The notes under the pieces were generated by a model. It did not search any database. It saw nothing but the letters and a program-made list of their open reading frames with translations, and had not been told where the DNA came from. Both the position numbers and the translations under genes were made by a program. Of a DNA stretch of 64,000 nucleotides, positions 52,280 through 63,773 are shown one piece after another. This DNA is from Oxalobacteraceae bacterium (lineage in GTDB: Bacteria > Pseudomonadota > Gammaproteobacteria > Burkholderiales > Burkholderiaceae_D). Within the stretch, counting starts at the first letter, position 1, and each line of letters starts with the position of its first letter. The stretch is from the NCBI GenBank assembly GCA_013284265.1, contig JABTBR010000001.1, positions 62,001-126,000 on the forward strand. The letters run 5' to 3'.

Positions 52280-53557
52280 TCAATCCAGCGGTATCGCGCG
52301 GTAGCGGTTCACATCCAAACCGGTGACCGGCGGGGCGTTGTTGCCCCAGGCGCTGCGCAGGTAGGATACGACGGCGGCCACCTCGGTATCGTTGAGCACA
52401 TGGGCGAAGGGCGGCATGCCATACGGGCGCGGATTGCCCGCCGTGCCGGGCGCGAAGCCGCCATTGAGGACGATACGGATAGGATTGACCGCTTCGTCCA
52501 TCGTCAGCGCGCGGTTGCCGCCCAGCGGCGGGTAGGCGGGCGGCTTGCCGTTGCCATCGGCGCCGTGACAATCCACGCAATGGGTCTGGTACAGCTTGGC
52601 CCCGGCGGCCAGGAACTGCACCGCCTCCAGCGCTTTGCTGCGCTCGAAGTCGGAGCGCTCGCCCGTCCTGGGCAGCGCCTTCAGGTACACGGCCATCGCC
52701 GCCACGTCGGCGTCGCTCAGATATTGCAGACTCTCGCGCACCACTTCGGCCATCGGCCCGAATACGGTGGCGCGCGGCGAGACGCCGGTCTTGAGCAACT
52801 GGCGGATATGGTCCGGCAGCCATTCACCCAGCCCGGCTTCGCTGTCGGCCGTCAGTGCCGGTGCGTACCAGCCCAGCACCGGGATCATGCCGCCGGACAG
52901 GGTGTCGGCGCTGGCGCCCAGGGTATTGCGCGCACTGTGGCAGGCGCTGCAATGCCCCAGTCCTTCCACCAGATAGGCGCCGCGGTTCCAGTCGGCCGCC
53001 TTGGCCGGCTGCGGCTTGAACACGGCCGGCTTGAAGTACAGCGTGCGCCAGGCCGCCAGCATGAATTGCTGGTCGTAGGGGAAGCGCAGCGCGTGGGCGG
53101 TGTTGGCCTGCCTGACCGCCGGGATGGTCTGGAAGAAGGCGTACAGGGCGTCGGCGTCGTCGCGCGTGATGCGGGTGTAATTGGTGTAGGGGAAAGCCGG
53201 ATACAGCAGGCGGCCGTCGCGCGATTTGCCCAGGTGGAGGGCATTCCAGAATTCGTCCGCCGTCCAGGCGCCGATGCCGGTGTCGCGGTCGGAGGTGATA
53301 TTCGGCGCATAGACGCTGCCAAACGGCGTATGCAGGGCGCGTCCGCCGGCGTAGGCCGCGCCGCCACGGGTGGTATGGCAGGCCATGCAGTCGCCCGCGC
53401 GCGCCAGGTAGGCGCCGCGCGCGACCCGTTCGGCCGGCGCCAGCGCGGCGGTGGTGGTGGGTGGCGGCCCCTGGTCGTCGCTATGCCACAGCAGGGCGAC
53501 CGGCAAGACGATCAGCAGGACGATCAGTCCGATCAGGATCAGGCGCAGCTTTTTCAT
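52280..53557 (-). CDS. Membrane-anchored three-haem cytochrome c
   Basis: 425 residues. An N-terminal anchor helix (LILIGLIVLLIVLPVALLW) precedes three haem c motifs, CMACH, CSACH and CVDCH, each with a later Met ligand (for example GMPPFAHVLND). Length and triple haem fit the cytochrome subunit of alcohol or gluconate (GMC-type) membrane dehydrogenases. No dehydrogenase subunit is nearby; the GMC enzyme at 8234 could be the partner (inference). The ATG at 53557 overlaps the upstream cytochrome stop (ATGA). Confidence 0.88.
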   Translation of the reverse strand: MKKLRLILIGLIVLLIVLPVALLWHSDDQGPPPTTTAALAPAERVARGAYLARAGDCMACHTTRGGAAYAGGRALHTPFGSVYAPNITSDRDTGIGAWTADEFWNALHLGKSRDGRLLYPAFPYTNYTRITRDDADALYAFFQTIPAVRQANTAHALRFPYDQQFMLAAWRTLYFKPAVFKPQPAKAADWNRGAYLVEGLGHCSACHSARNTLGASADTLSGGMIPVLGWYAPALTADSEAGLGEWLPDHIRQLLKTGVSPRATVFGPMAEVVRESLQYLSDADVAAMAVYLKALPRTGERSDFERSKALEAVQFLAAGAKLYQTHCVDCHGADGNGKPPAYPPLGGNRALTMDEAVNPIRIVLNGGFAPGTAGNPRPYGMPPFAHVLNDTEVAAVVSYLRSAWGNNAPPVTGLDVNRYRAIPLD

Positions 53558-54372
53558 GGCTGGCCTCCCGTCTTGAACGGCGTGCCGGAGGCGCTGCCGC
53601 ATTCGAGCGGCGCCGGCTGCGCCAGGCTGGCGGCGGGGCGCGCGTCGGCGGGCACGTTCTGGCTGGACAGCCAGGCCGAGACGGCCGCTACGTCGGCGTC
53701 CGACAGGCGGCTTGCCACCGCGGCCATGCAGTCGGGCGCGTGGGCGCGCCGCACCTTGTTGCGCCAGGCGCCGAACTGGGCATTGATGTAGTCGCGCGGC
53801 AGCCCCAGCAGGCCTGGCGTGGCCGGTTCCACGCCGGTCAGTTGCTGGCCGTGGCAGGCCACGCAGGCGGGGACGTTGCGCGCCGCATCACCCTGCAGCG
53901 CGAGCACGCGGCCGCGCTCGAGCACGGCCGCACCGGCATTGCCCGGCCTGGCCGGCGGGTAGGGCGGATGCAGCGCCGAGAAATACTGGGCGATTTCGCG
54001 CAGATAGGCGTCCGGCAGATGTTCGACCATATAGCTCATCATCGGGTACTGGCGCCGGCCTTCGCGGAAATTCAAGAGCTGGTTGTACAGATAGCCGGCC
54101 GGCTTGCCGGCGATGCGCGGGAAGAAGGCGTCGCTGCGTTCCTTGCTGGCGTGGCAGGCGGTGCAGGCGGCCAGGCGCTGGGCCAGGGTGTCGGGCGCCA
54201 CGGCGGGCGCGGCGCTTGCCGGCGCCAGCGTGGCTGCCAGCAGCAGGGCCGCGGCGGCCACGGGGCTGGCCCAGCGCGCCGCAACGCAGTTGGCAAAGCC
54301 GGTGGCAAGCCGCGCGCGGCAGCGCAGGGCGGGTGCCGGGACAATCGTCGATGAGGGCATAGGCGGTAGCAT
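53554..54372 (-). CDS. Two-haem cytochrome c (cytochrome c4-like)
   Basis: 272 residues from the ATG at 54372 (54360 is also possible). A long basic leader and signal helix (SPVAAAALLLAATLAPASAA) precede two haem motifs, CTACH and CVACH, in a repeated c4-like arrangement with YMVEHLPDAYLREIAQYFS. It overlaps the three-haem gene by 4 bp, so both are made together, forming a periplasmic electron-transfer pair. Confidence 0.85.
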   Translation of the reverse strand: MLPPMPSSTIVPAPALRCRARLATGFANCVAARWASPVAAAALLLAATLAPASAAPAVAPDTLAQRLAACTACHASKERSDAFFPRIAGKPAGYLYNQLLNFREGRRQYPMMSYMVEHLPDAYLREIAQYFSALHPPYPPARPGNAGAAVLERGRVLALQGDAARNVPACVACHGQQLTGVEPATPGLLGLPRDYINAQFGAWRNKVRRAHAPDCMAAVASRLSDADVAAVSAWLSSQNVPADARPAASLAQPAPLECGSASGTPFKTGGQP

Positions 54373-54451
54373 TCCTGTGAGGCGACGGCAGCATTGCCGG
54401 CTTCACAAGAATATACCTGCTATCAGAATAAATACAGGTTCAGAACGGCAA

Positions 54452-55117
54452 TTATTGGCAGGGTGCAGTTGGGGCGGGCTTGGCCGCGCGCGCGGGGCGT
54501 GGCGGCGGCAGCTTGCCGCCGTCGGCGATCCAGTGGCGGAAGATGCGCAAGGCCACCTGGGCGTCGTCGGCCGCATACAGAATCTGCTTGTCGGACAAAC
54601 GCGGACTGGCCCAGTTGGTGGTGGAGATTTTCTTGGATTTTTGCAGCTTCTGGCCGAAGAACTTGGCCACCGCGCTGCGCGCACCGAGGTCGTTGCGCTG
54701 GCCCTTGGTGCGCAGCGCCACCGACAGGTCGACCACGCCGGCCGCTTCGATGCCCAGCTTGGCGCGCAGGCGCTTGACGTCGTCCGACAGGCCGAAGCCG
54801 ACCTTCATCGTCGCGGACGATTCCAATACCGCGCGCAGCAGCTCCAGCGCCGGGTGCGACTCGCCATGCACGCCGATCTGGAACAGATAGGCGTGGCGGT
54901 CGGTGGCCAGCTGGATCAGGTGCGGACCGGTCGAGGTCTCGCCTTTGAGGAAGGTGGGCTTGGATTCGGTGTCGAAGCCGATCACGTCGGCCGCGAGCAG
55001 CACCGCGCGGGCCGCGTCGGCCTGGGCCGGCGTCGCCACCAGATGCACATCGCTGAGCAGAATGCCCGGGTAGGGCGGCAGTTCAGCCGCCGCGTCGGTC
55101 AGTTCGTGCTCGCTCAT
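54452..55117 (-). CDS. DEDD-type 3'-5' exonuclease domain protein (RNase D-like)
   Basis: 221 residues. Catalytic motifs: VIGFDTESKPTF (Asp/Glu pair), KVGFGLSDDVKRL and ILYAADDAQVALRIF (YxxxD type). Only the exonuclease domain is present, without HRDC, so it is not a full RNase D. A basic, Pro/Ala-rich tail ends the protein. The ATG at 55117 overlaps the proQ-like stop by one base (TAATG), so the two are translationally coupled and may cooperate on RNA (inference). Confidence 0.87.
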   Translation of the reverse strand: MSEHELTDAAAELPPYPGILLSDVHLVATPAQADAARAVLLAADVIGFDTESKPTFLKGETSTGPHLIQLATDRHAYLFQIGVHGESHPALELLRAVLESSATMKVGFGLSDDVKRLRAKLGIEAAGVVDLSVALRTKGQRNDLGARSAVAKFFGQKLQKSKKISTTNWASPRLSDKQILYAADDAQVALRIFRHWIADGGKLPPPRPARAAKPAPTAPCQ

Positions 55118-55605
55118 TAACCCTTGCGCGAGAACTTCGCGGTCAGCTGGTTGAGCTTGTCGGCGCGCAGACGGGCCGCTTCTTCGGCGGCGGCGGCATC
55201 GCGTTCGGCTTTTTTACGCTCGGCTTCTTTCTTGAAGCGGTCCTGCAGCACCTGGGTGGCATGGCTGCGGTGGGTGTCGGTGACTTCGGCGCCGGCGGTG
55301 CCGTCGAGGTCGTAACGTACCTTGGCCTTTTCCATCGCCTTCAGGTAGCGCAGCGAGCCGGTGTGGATGCCCAGCGCGGCGCGCATGGTCTTGCGGTCCA
55401 GATCGGGGATGCGCGCCAGCAGCTGCTTGTCGATGCCGATGGCGAGCGGCAGGCAGTCGCGGAAGGCGGGGAATTGTTGCTGTAACTGCTTGAGCAGGGT
55501 GCGGGGCGTCAGCGCCGGTGCGGCAGGGGCGGCTGGGGCTGGTGCAGCGGCCACAGGCTCGGTGGCCGGTGGCTGAGGGGTGAGGCTAGTGTTCATCGAC
55601 TTCAT
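55117..55605 (-). CDS. ProQ/FinO domain RNA-binding protein
   Basis: 162 residues. A Pro/Ala-rich leader is followed by the ProQ/FinO core (LLKQLQQQFPAFRDCLPLAI, GIDKQLLARIPDLDRKTMRA, LGIHTGSLRYLKAMEKAKVR, YDLDGTAGAEVTDTHRSHAT) and a Lys/Glu/Ala-rich coiled tail. Such proteins bind structured small RNAs and mRNA 3' ends. It is translationally coupled to the exonuclease gene. The start may also be the ATG at 55596. Confidence 0.9.
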   Translation of the reverse strand: MKSMNTSLTPQPPATEPVAAAPAPAAPAAPALTPRTLLKQLQQQFPAFRDCLPLAIGIDKQLLARIPDLDRKTMRAALGIHTGSLRYLKAMEKAKVRYDLDGTAGAEVTDTHRSHATQVLQDRFKKEAERKKAERDAAAAEEAARLRADKLNQLTAKFSRKG

Positions 55606-55732
55606 GGTTTAAGACAGGAGGCGCCAGCATATCATGGGCATCTGACGAATGCAGTGCATTTTTGGCCACGATGTTGTTTCGATCATTCTCTTGCGCTGGC
55701 ACAGGGGAGATGCTTTTAGTGCGCAAACCTTG

Positions 55733-55738
55733 TATAAT
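55733..55738 (+). promoter_or_regulatory. -10 box of a candidate small RNA
   Basis: A perfect TATAAT lies 7 bp before the first stem of the RNA candidate. No good -35 hexamer is visible at the usual distance. Confidence 0.55.
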
Positions 55739-55744
55739 GACTGA

Positions 55745-55955
55745 CGCACCTTAGGCAGGGCGGTGCGTTTCAGTAAGGGACAGGATGTTTAATCGGGTGC
55801 TGGTCAACTCACAGTGCCCTGATTATATGGTTTTCAGATATCGGATATGGGATTTCTCAATTATCCCGATATCTCGCTATACGGCATAATTTGCCCTCTT
55901 CTCTATTCTTCACTGAACAATAGAAATCAGCCCGTTTCGCTTGCGGGCTTTTTTT
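55745..55955 (+). ncRNA. Candidate structured small RNA upstream of rpoD
   Basis: About 210 nt between a TATAAT box and a terminator, with no credible ORF. Stem 1: CGCACC (55745-55750) with GGTGCG (55762-55767). Stem 2: AATC plus GGGTGCTG (55791-55802) with CAGTGCCC (55812-55819) plus GATT, one bulged T. Stem 3: AGATATCGG (55836-55844) with CCGATATCT (55866-55874). Terminator: AGCCCG (55929-55934) with CGGGCT (55944-55949) and T-run. It ends about 210 bp before rpoD. I cannot assign it to a known class; 6S RNA is one possibility to test. The rest of the 562-bp gap shows nothing else. Confidence 0.5.
55929..55955 (+). terminator. Rho-independent terminator upstream of rpoD
   Basis: AGCCCG, a 9-nt loop, CGGGCT and seven T residues. 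It lies more than 200 bp before rpoD and on its strand, so it must end a separate short transcript rather than that of the minus-strand proQ-like gene. Confidence 0.8.
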
Positions 55956-56167
55956 ATTCCGTAGGGTAAGTAACGTCAACTGATTACAACAATTTAACGA
56001 TTGCCTGGGCGGTCCGCATCGCGGCGTTCGCCGGCCATCGCCATTGCTGTCGCAGATGACCACGCCACCTTGGCCATTAATAACGTTCCACCGAGTCCGC
56101 AACACCGGCTTGGCGGGGCGATTCACTACGCGCCGCGACCCTTGGGTCTCGCATTTGAGAGAGTTAC

Positions 56168-58693
<2,526 letters not shown>

Positions 58694-58724
58694 GGCGGTC
58701 GGCGGGACAAGAGAAAGACAAGGG

Positions 58725-58750
58725 AAAGGAGGCTGCGGCCTCCTTTTTTT
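58725..58750 (+). terminator. Rho-independent terminator of rpoD
   Basis: AAAGGAGGC, loop TGCG, GCCTCCTTT and a T run, 32 bp after the rpoD stop. Confidence 0.88.
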
Positions 58751-59198
58751 GTTGGGAGATGGCGATCTGGACTTTTCCGCCATGCAATCTAAAGATCAGC
58801 AACTGAGGAAGATGCCTTGCTATTCCTCATATCGGACGCAGTTTGATGAGCGCATGATGGGATGGTTGCAGGTATTTCAGCAGTGAGGCCATCATGGACC
58901 AGAAACAGCGTCAAACATCCCCCATTCCCGCGGAACTATCCCCGGTGCGCGTCCCCGTGGAACGGCGCCGGTCCGATGCCGGCCCGCCGCCCGAGCCGGA
59001 GCGGATTCGAGAGCAATTGGGCTGGTGGCTTATACCGGGCAATCCGCGCGGGACCAACTGCTGACACGATACCGTTGTCGTTGCTGTTGCTGTTGCTGTT
59101 GCTGTTGCCGCACAGTACCGCGCCGCCAGCCGGGCGGTGCCGTGGTGCCGCGGTGTGCCGCTCAGCGCCGCGGATGCGGCCGGCATCGGCTGGCCTGC
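58751..59198. other. Non-coding stretch with a hexanucleotide repeat
   Basis: No gene is supported here. Short frames on both strands lack ribosome sites and recognisable domains. The notable feature is a run of TTGCTG hexamers (59081-59107, about 4.5 units), a simple repeat prone to slippage. The stretch separates the rpoD terminator from the convergent kinase gene. Confidence 0.6.
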
Positions 59199-60584
59199 TC
59201 AGGATGCCAGTTCGGCGCAGTGCAGGCCCGGCAGCAGGATCGACAGCGTGGTGCCCGGTCCCTGGCTGCTGGCGATTTCCAGTTCGCCGCCGAAGGCCGC
59301 CACGCGCTCGCGGATGCCCTTGATGGCAAAGGCGGCCGTTTCGACCTGTTCCGCGTGCGTGGACGAGGACGCACCGGGGCCATTGTCGACAATGACGATG
59401 GTCATGGCGTCCTGGCGCAGGTTCAGCGAGAGCTGCACCCGGCTGGCGCCGGCATGGGCGCAGATATTCACCAGCGCCGCCTGGACGATGCGGAAGATGC
59501 CGGAAGTCTGGCGCTGGTCGAGCAGGGCACTGACGTCGTCCTTGATCAGCTGCAGTTCGCAGCGCAGGCCGCTGCGCCGTTCCAGCTGGCCGAGCAGCCA
59601 TTCGATGGCCGCGCCCAGCCCCAGTTCCAGCGTGCTGGGATGGAGTTCGTTGATGATGTTGCGCACCGAGCGGATACTCGTGTCCAGCGTGGCGAGCACC
59701 TTGCCCGTTGCGCCGTGCAGGCGCGGGTGGCGCGCGCCGGTGCGTTCGTGCAGCATCGATACATCGAGCTTGAGCGCCAGCAGGTTCTGGCCCAGTTCGT
59801 CGTGGATGTCGAGCGCGATGCGGCGGCGCTCTTCTTCCTTGATGATTTCCTGGTGGTCCGACAGCGCGCGCAACTGGCGCAGCGAGCGTTCCAGCGCATC
59901 CTCGGCCTGTTTGCGCTCGGTGATGTCGACGCACATCACCAGCAGCATCTGCGGCTCGCCCTCGGCATCGAACACGGGTTTTTTAAAGGTCTGGAACTGG
60001 CGGTTTTCCTGCAACTGCGCATTCCAGATTTTTTCCTCATTGACGATCAGTGCGCGGCCGGCAAAGGCGGCGCGGTCGTGGGCCAGGAACACTTCCATCT
60101 GATCGGGCGGGAAAAAGGCGCTGCCGCGGTTGCCCGACATCTTGGAAAACGAGATGCCCCACATCGCTTCGCAGGCTTCGTTCATCAGCACGATGCGCGA
60201 ATCGGCATCCTTGATGCACAGGGCCAGCGGCATCATGGTGATGATTTCATGCAGCTTTTCTTCGCTGCCGGCGAGCGCGTGCTCGGCCGCCTGGCGCACC
60301 GCCACTTCGCGCCGCAACTGCTCCACCGCCTCGCTCAATTCCGCCGTGCGCAGGGCGATGCGGCGCTCCAGGCTGGTATGGATTTCGGCCAGCGCCGCTT
60401 CGCTGCGCAGCGAGTTTTCCAGCATCAGGCGGTAGCGGCTTTCGCTCTCCTGCAGCCGTTGGAAGTCTTGCTGGCGCGCCAGCCGCAGGCGGCGCAAGCG
60501 ATACAGGCTGACGCAGGCCAGCAATGCCAGCGCCAGGAACAAGGCGGTGCCCGCGCCGCTTGGATTCAGGATGTCATGGACCAT
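59199..60584 (-). CDS. NarL-type (HisKA_3) PAS sensor histidine kinase
   Basis: 461 residues from the ATG at 60584. One N-terminal membrane helix (GTALFLALALLACVSLYRLR), a coiled coil, a PAS domain (about 145-270, ending CVDITERKQAEDAL), the HisKA_3 domain with ALDIHDELGQNLLALKLDVS, and HATPase_c (DNGPGA; GIRERVAAFGGELEIASSQG). The usual N-box NALRHA reads NICAHAGA, a departure but with Asn and His kept. No response regulator lies next to it within the window. An upstream in-frame extension to 60887 would overlap ppc and is rejected. Confidence 0.85.
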   Translation of the reverse strand: MVHDILNPSGAGTALFLALALLACVSLYRLRRLRLARQQDFQRLQESESRYRLMLENSLRSEAALAEIHTSLERRIALRTAELSEAVEQLRREVAVRQAAEHALAGSEEKLHEIITMMPLALCIKDADSRIVLMNEACEAMWGISFSKMSGNRGSAFFPPDQMEVFLAHDRAAFAGRALIVNEEKIWNAQLQENRQFQTFKKPVFDAEGEPQMLLVMCVDITERKQAEDALERSLRQLRALSDHQEIIKEEERRRIALDIHDELGQNLLALKLDVSMLHERTGARHPRLHGATGKVLATLDTSIRSVRNIINELHPSTLELGLGAAIEWLLGQLERRSGLRCELQLIKDDVSALLDQRQTSGIFRIVQAALVNICAHAGASRVQLSLNLRQDAMTIVIVDNGPGASSSTHAEQVETAAFAIKGIRERVAAFGGELEIASSQGPGTTLSILLPGLHCAELAS

Positions 60585-60743
60585 ATATGTATATATGCGG
60601 GCTGGGTGGTGATGGCGCGCGCTTGACGGGATTGTCCCGGACAAAACCGCGCAAATTGCTGTTTGCGCTGGCATTGTAATGCGGAGTTTGCTTATTTGTC
60701 TTTCTTTTTGATCAAGTTTGCAACAATCCAACAGCCGTGAGCG

Positions 60744-60775
60744 AAAAAAAACGGAAGCGGCCAGGCCGCTTCCGT
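60744..60775 (-). terminator. Rho-independent terminator of ppc
   Basis: On the minus strand, ACGGAAGCGGCC and its complement GGCCGCTTCCGT form a 12-bp inverted repeat with minimal loop, followed by eight T residues (A run 60744-60751 on the plus strand). It lies 24 bp after the ppc stop. Confidence 0.9.
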
Positions 60776-60798
60776 TGCGCGCGCCGGAGCGTGGCCGT

Positions 60799-63624
60799 CT
60801 AGCCGGTGTTGCGCAGACCGGCGGCGACGCCGTTGATCGACAGATGGATGCCGCGGTGGACCCGTTCATCGACCTTGCCCGGCTCATTGCTCAGCGCGCG
60901 GTGGCGCTTGATCAGCTCGACCTGCAAGTGGTTCAGCGGATCGAGATAGGCGAAGCGGTTCTGGATAGACCGGGCCAGCAGCGGATTGCCGGCCAGGCGC
61001 TCGGTCGCGCCAGTGATGCTTTCCAGGATGTTCAGGGTAGTGGCGTGCTCTTCGGTGATGCGTTTGAAGATGCGGTCGCGCAGTGCCTTGTCCTGCACCA
61101 GGTCGGCGTAGCGCGAGGCGATCGCCAGGTCGGTCTTGGCCAGCACCATGTCCATATTCGACAGCAGGGTGGCGAAGAAGGGCCAGTGCTGGAACATGGC
61201 CTTGAGCTGGGCCACCCGCTGGTCGCGCTCGCCGTCGGCGATCCAGGATGCGATGGCGCTGCCGAAACCGTACCAGCCCGGCAGCAGCAGGCGGCACTGG
61301 CCCCAGGAGAAGCCCCAGGGAATCGCGCGCAAGTCTTCGATGCGCTTGGTCGACTTGCGCGAGGCCGGACGCGAACCCAGGTTCAGCTCGGCGATTTCGG
61401 CGATTGGCGTGGCCGCGAAGAAGTAGTCGGTGAAGCCCGGGGTTTCATAGACCAGCTCGCGGTAAGCCTTGTAGGCGCGGTCGGAGATGTCGGCCATGAT
61501 GGCTTCGAAGCTGGCCAGCTGGGCCTGGTGGGCGCTGTCGGCCGACTGCGGCATCAGGCTCGCCTCCAGGGTGGCGGCGACCAGCAGTTCCAGGTTGCGC
61601 CGGCCGATGTCGGCGTTGGAGAACTTGGAGGCGATGATTTCGCCCTGTTCGGTCAGGCGGATCTGGCCGTTGACGGTGCCATGCGGCTGGGCCAGGATGG
61701 CTTCGTAGCTGGGACCGCCGCCGCGGCCGACGGTGCCGCCGCGGCCGTGGAACAGGCGCAGCGTGACGCCGGCGTTTTCGAATACGGTCACCAGATGGGT
61801 TTCAGCCTTGTACAGTTCCCAGGTCGAGGTCAGGAAGCCGCCATCCTTGTTGGAGTCCGAATAGCCGAGCATGACTTCCTGGATCTGGCCCTGCTTGGCG
61901 ATCAGCTGCTTGACCAGCGGAATGGCCATCACCGCCTCCATGATGCCGGCCGCGCGCTGCAGGTCGGGAATGGTTTCAAACAGGGGGATGACCATCAGGT
62001 CCAGTTCGGCATCGTTCTGTCCCGCGCCGGCCAGGCGCAGCAGACCCATTTCCTTTTGCAGCAGCAGCACTTCCAGCAGGTCGGACACGGTTTCGGTGTG
62101 CGAGATGATGTAGTTGCGGATGGCGCGGGCGCCGTAGCGGCTGCGGATGTCGCGCGCGGCGCGCAGGATGGTCAGTTCGGAATCGGTCTCAGCCGAGTAC
62201 TCCACATAGGGCGAATACAGCAGGCGGGGCTGGGACAGCTCGCTCAGCAGCAGCTTGACCTTGGCATCCTCGTCCAGCGCGGCGTAATCGGCCTGCACGC
62301 CGCTCTTGCCGAACAGCTCGGCCAGCACGCGCTCGTGGATGTCGGAACTCTGGCGCATGTCCAGCGAGGCCAGGTGGAAGCCGAAGATGTCGGCCGCCCG
62401 TTTCAGGGTGGACAGGCGCGGCTTGACCAGCATGCCGCCGTGGTGGGCTTCCAGCGAGCTGACCAGCACCTGCAGGTCGGCGGCGAATTCGGCTGCGTCC
62501 GCGTAAGGCTCGGCGTGGCCGACTTCCTTGCGCAGGATATTGGTCGCGCCCAGCGCGCGCGCCGAGCTGGCCAGGCGGGCATAGATGCCGATCAGGGCGC
62601 GCCGGTAGGGTTCGTCCTTGCGGTGGTCGGACAGGTCCGGCGAATGCTCGGCCAGGGCCAGCAGTTCGGGGCTGCACTTGATCATCAAGGTGGAGATCGA
62701 CAGCTCGGCGCCCAGCGCGTGTACCTCTTCCAGGTAGAAGTCGAGGATGGTGGTGGCATGGCGCTGCAGCGCGTGGCGCATGGTGCCGGCGTTGACATTC
62801 GGGTTGCCGTCGCGGTCGCCGCCGATCCAGCTGCCCATCTGTACATAGGGCGCGGTGATGGCCTGCTCGCCATCGTGCGGGTAATGGGCCGCGATATCGC
62901 CTTCGATATCGTCATACAGGCCCGGCAGTTCGCGCAGGAAGGTGATGCGGTAGTAGGACAGGGCGTTTTCGATCTCGTCGGCCACGGTCAGCTTGGAGTA
63001 GCGCAGCATGCGCGTCTGCCACAGGGTGGCCACGCGCGCATGCAGCAGGTGCATATTGGCGGCGCGTTCCTTCGGCGTCAGCGGCAGGTCGCGCTCGGCC
63101 AGCAGGCGGGCGATATCGTGCTCGGCATCCAGAATGGACTTGCGCTGCACTTCGGTCGGGTGGGCCGTCAGCACGGGGGCGATCAGGGCCTGGTCGAAGA
63201 AGGTGGCCACCGTCTCACGCGCTACGCCGGCATCCTTCAGGCGGCCCAGCGCATAGTTGACGCTGCCTTGCTGGGCGTTGGAGCCGGCCAGCAGGTGGGC
63301 GCGGCGGCGGCGGATGTGGTGCTGGTCTTCGGCGATATTGGCCAGGTGGGAGAAATAGGAAAAGGCGCGCACCACCGAAATGGTCTGTTCGCGCGTCAGG
63401 ATCTTGAGCATGCCATCGAGTTCCTTGGCGGCGCCGGCGTCGGCTTCGCGCCGGAAGCGCACTGCGGTCTGGCGGATGGTCTCGACCACGGCGAACACTT
63501 CCTCGCCTTCCTGGTCGCGCAGTACGTCGCCCAGCAGGCGGCCCAGCAGGCGGATGTCTTCCTTGAGAGGGGCGTCTTTGTCTACGCCAGCTTGTTCGTC
63601 TATTGCACTAGATTGGTTTGCCAT
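60799..63624 (-). CDS. ppc: Phosphoenolpyruvate carboxylase
   Basis: 941 residues from the ATG at 63624 (a TTG at 63660 is possible). Catalytic motifs are intact: [14 protein letters not shown] with the active His, [49 protein letters not shown] and the C-terminal end [10 protein letters not shown]. It fixes bicarbonate onto PEP to give oxaloacetate, replenishing the TCA cycle. Full length. It is divergent from hemC with about 150 bp between starts. Confidence 0.97.
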   Translation of the reverse strand: MANQSSAIDEQAGVDKDAPLKEDIRLLGRLLGDVLRDQEGEEVFAVVETIRQTAVRFRREADAGAAKELDGMLKILTREQTISVVRAFSYFSHLANIAEDQHHIRRRRAHLLAGSNAQQGSVNYALGRLKDAGVARETVATFFDQALIAPVLTAHPTEVQRKSILDAEHDIARLLAERDLPLTPKERAANMHLLHARVATLWQTRMLRYSKLTVADEIENALSYYRITFLRELPGLYDDIEGDIAAHYPHDGEQAITAPYVQMGSWIGGDRDGNPNVNAGTMRHALQRHATTILDFYLEEVHALGAELSISTLMIKCSPELLALAEHSPDLSDHRKDEPYRRALIGIYARLASSARALGATNILRKEVGHAEPYADAAEFAADLQVLVSSLEAHHGGMLVKPRLSTLKRAADIFGFHLASLDMRQSSDIHERVLAELFGKSGVQADYAALDEDAKVKLLLSELSQPRLLYSPYVEYSAETDSELTILRAARDIRSRYGARAIRNYIISHTETVSDLLEVLLLQKEMGLLRLAGAGQNDAELDLMVIPLFETIPDLQRAAGIMEAVMAIPLVKQLIAKQGQIQEVMLGYSDSNKDGGFLTSTWELYKAETHLVTVFENAGVTLRLFHGRGGTVGRGGGPSYEAILAQPHGTVNGQIRLTEQGEIIASKFSNADIGRRNLELLVAATLEASLMPQSADSAHQAQLASFEAIMADISDRAYKAYRELVYETPGFTDYFFAATPIAEIAELNLGSRPASRKSTKRIEDLRAIPWGFSWGQCRLLLPGWYGFGSAIASWIADGERDQRVAQLKAMFQHWPFFATLLSNMDMVLAKTDLAIASRYADLVQDKALRDRIFKRITEEHATTLNILESITGATERLAGNPLLARSIQNRFAYLDPLNHLQVELIKRHRALSNEPGKVDERVHRGIHLSINGVAAGLRNTG

Positions 63625-63773
63625 GTGGTCAGCCGCGAAATAGGGATTATGTCGGTGCAAAGGCTTGTGGCCCGGTTCTGCAAGAAGGCGCGCGTGATAA
63701 AATTTGTGATCTTAAACATGCGCAGATAACTGGCCGGCGCCGGTCAGCGCAAGCTACAGCGAAAGAACTGGTT

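Noticed and set aside
55929..55955. Terminator assigned to the proQ-like gene
   Set aside because: That gene is on the other strand and runs away from this position, so the hairpin with a plus-strand T run must serve a plus-strand transcript.
58911..59186. Minus-strand 91-codon ORF across the TTGCTG hexamer repeat
   Set aside because: It is low complexity (Ala/Thr run from the repeat) with no start signal or family.
60718..63729. A 1003-codon open frame on the plus strand opposite ppc
   Set aside because: It is the antisense shadow of a fully recognisable PEP carboxylase in GC-rich DNA; its translation is Gln/His/Val-rich without any domain.
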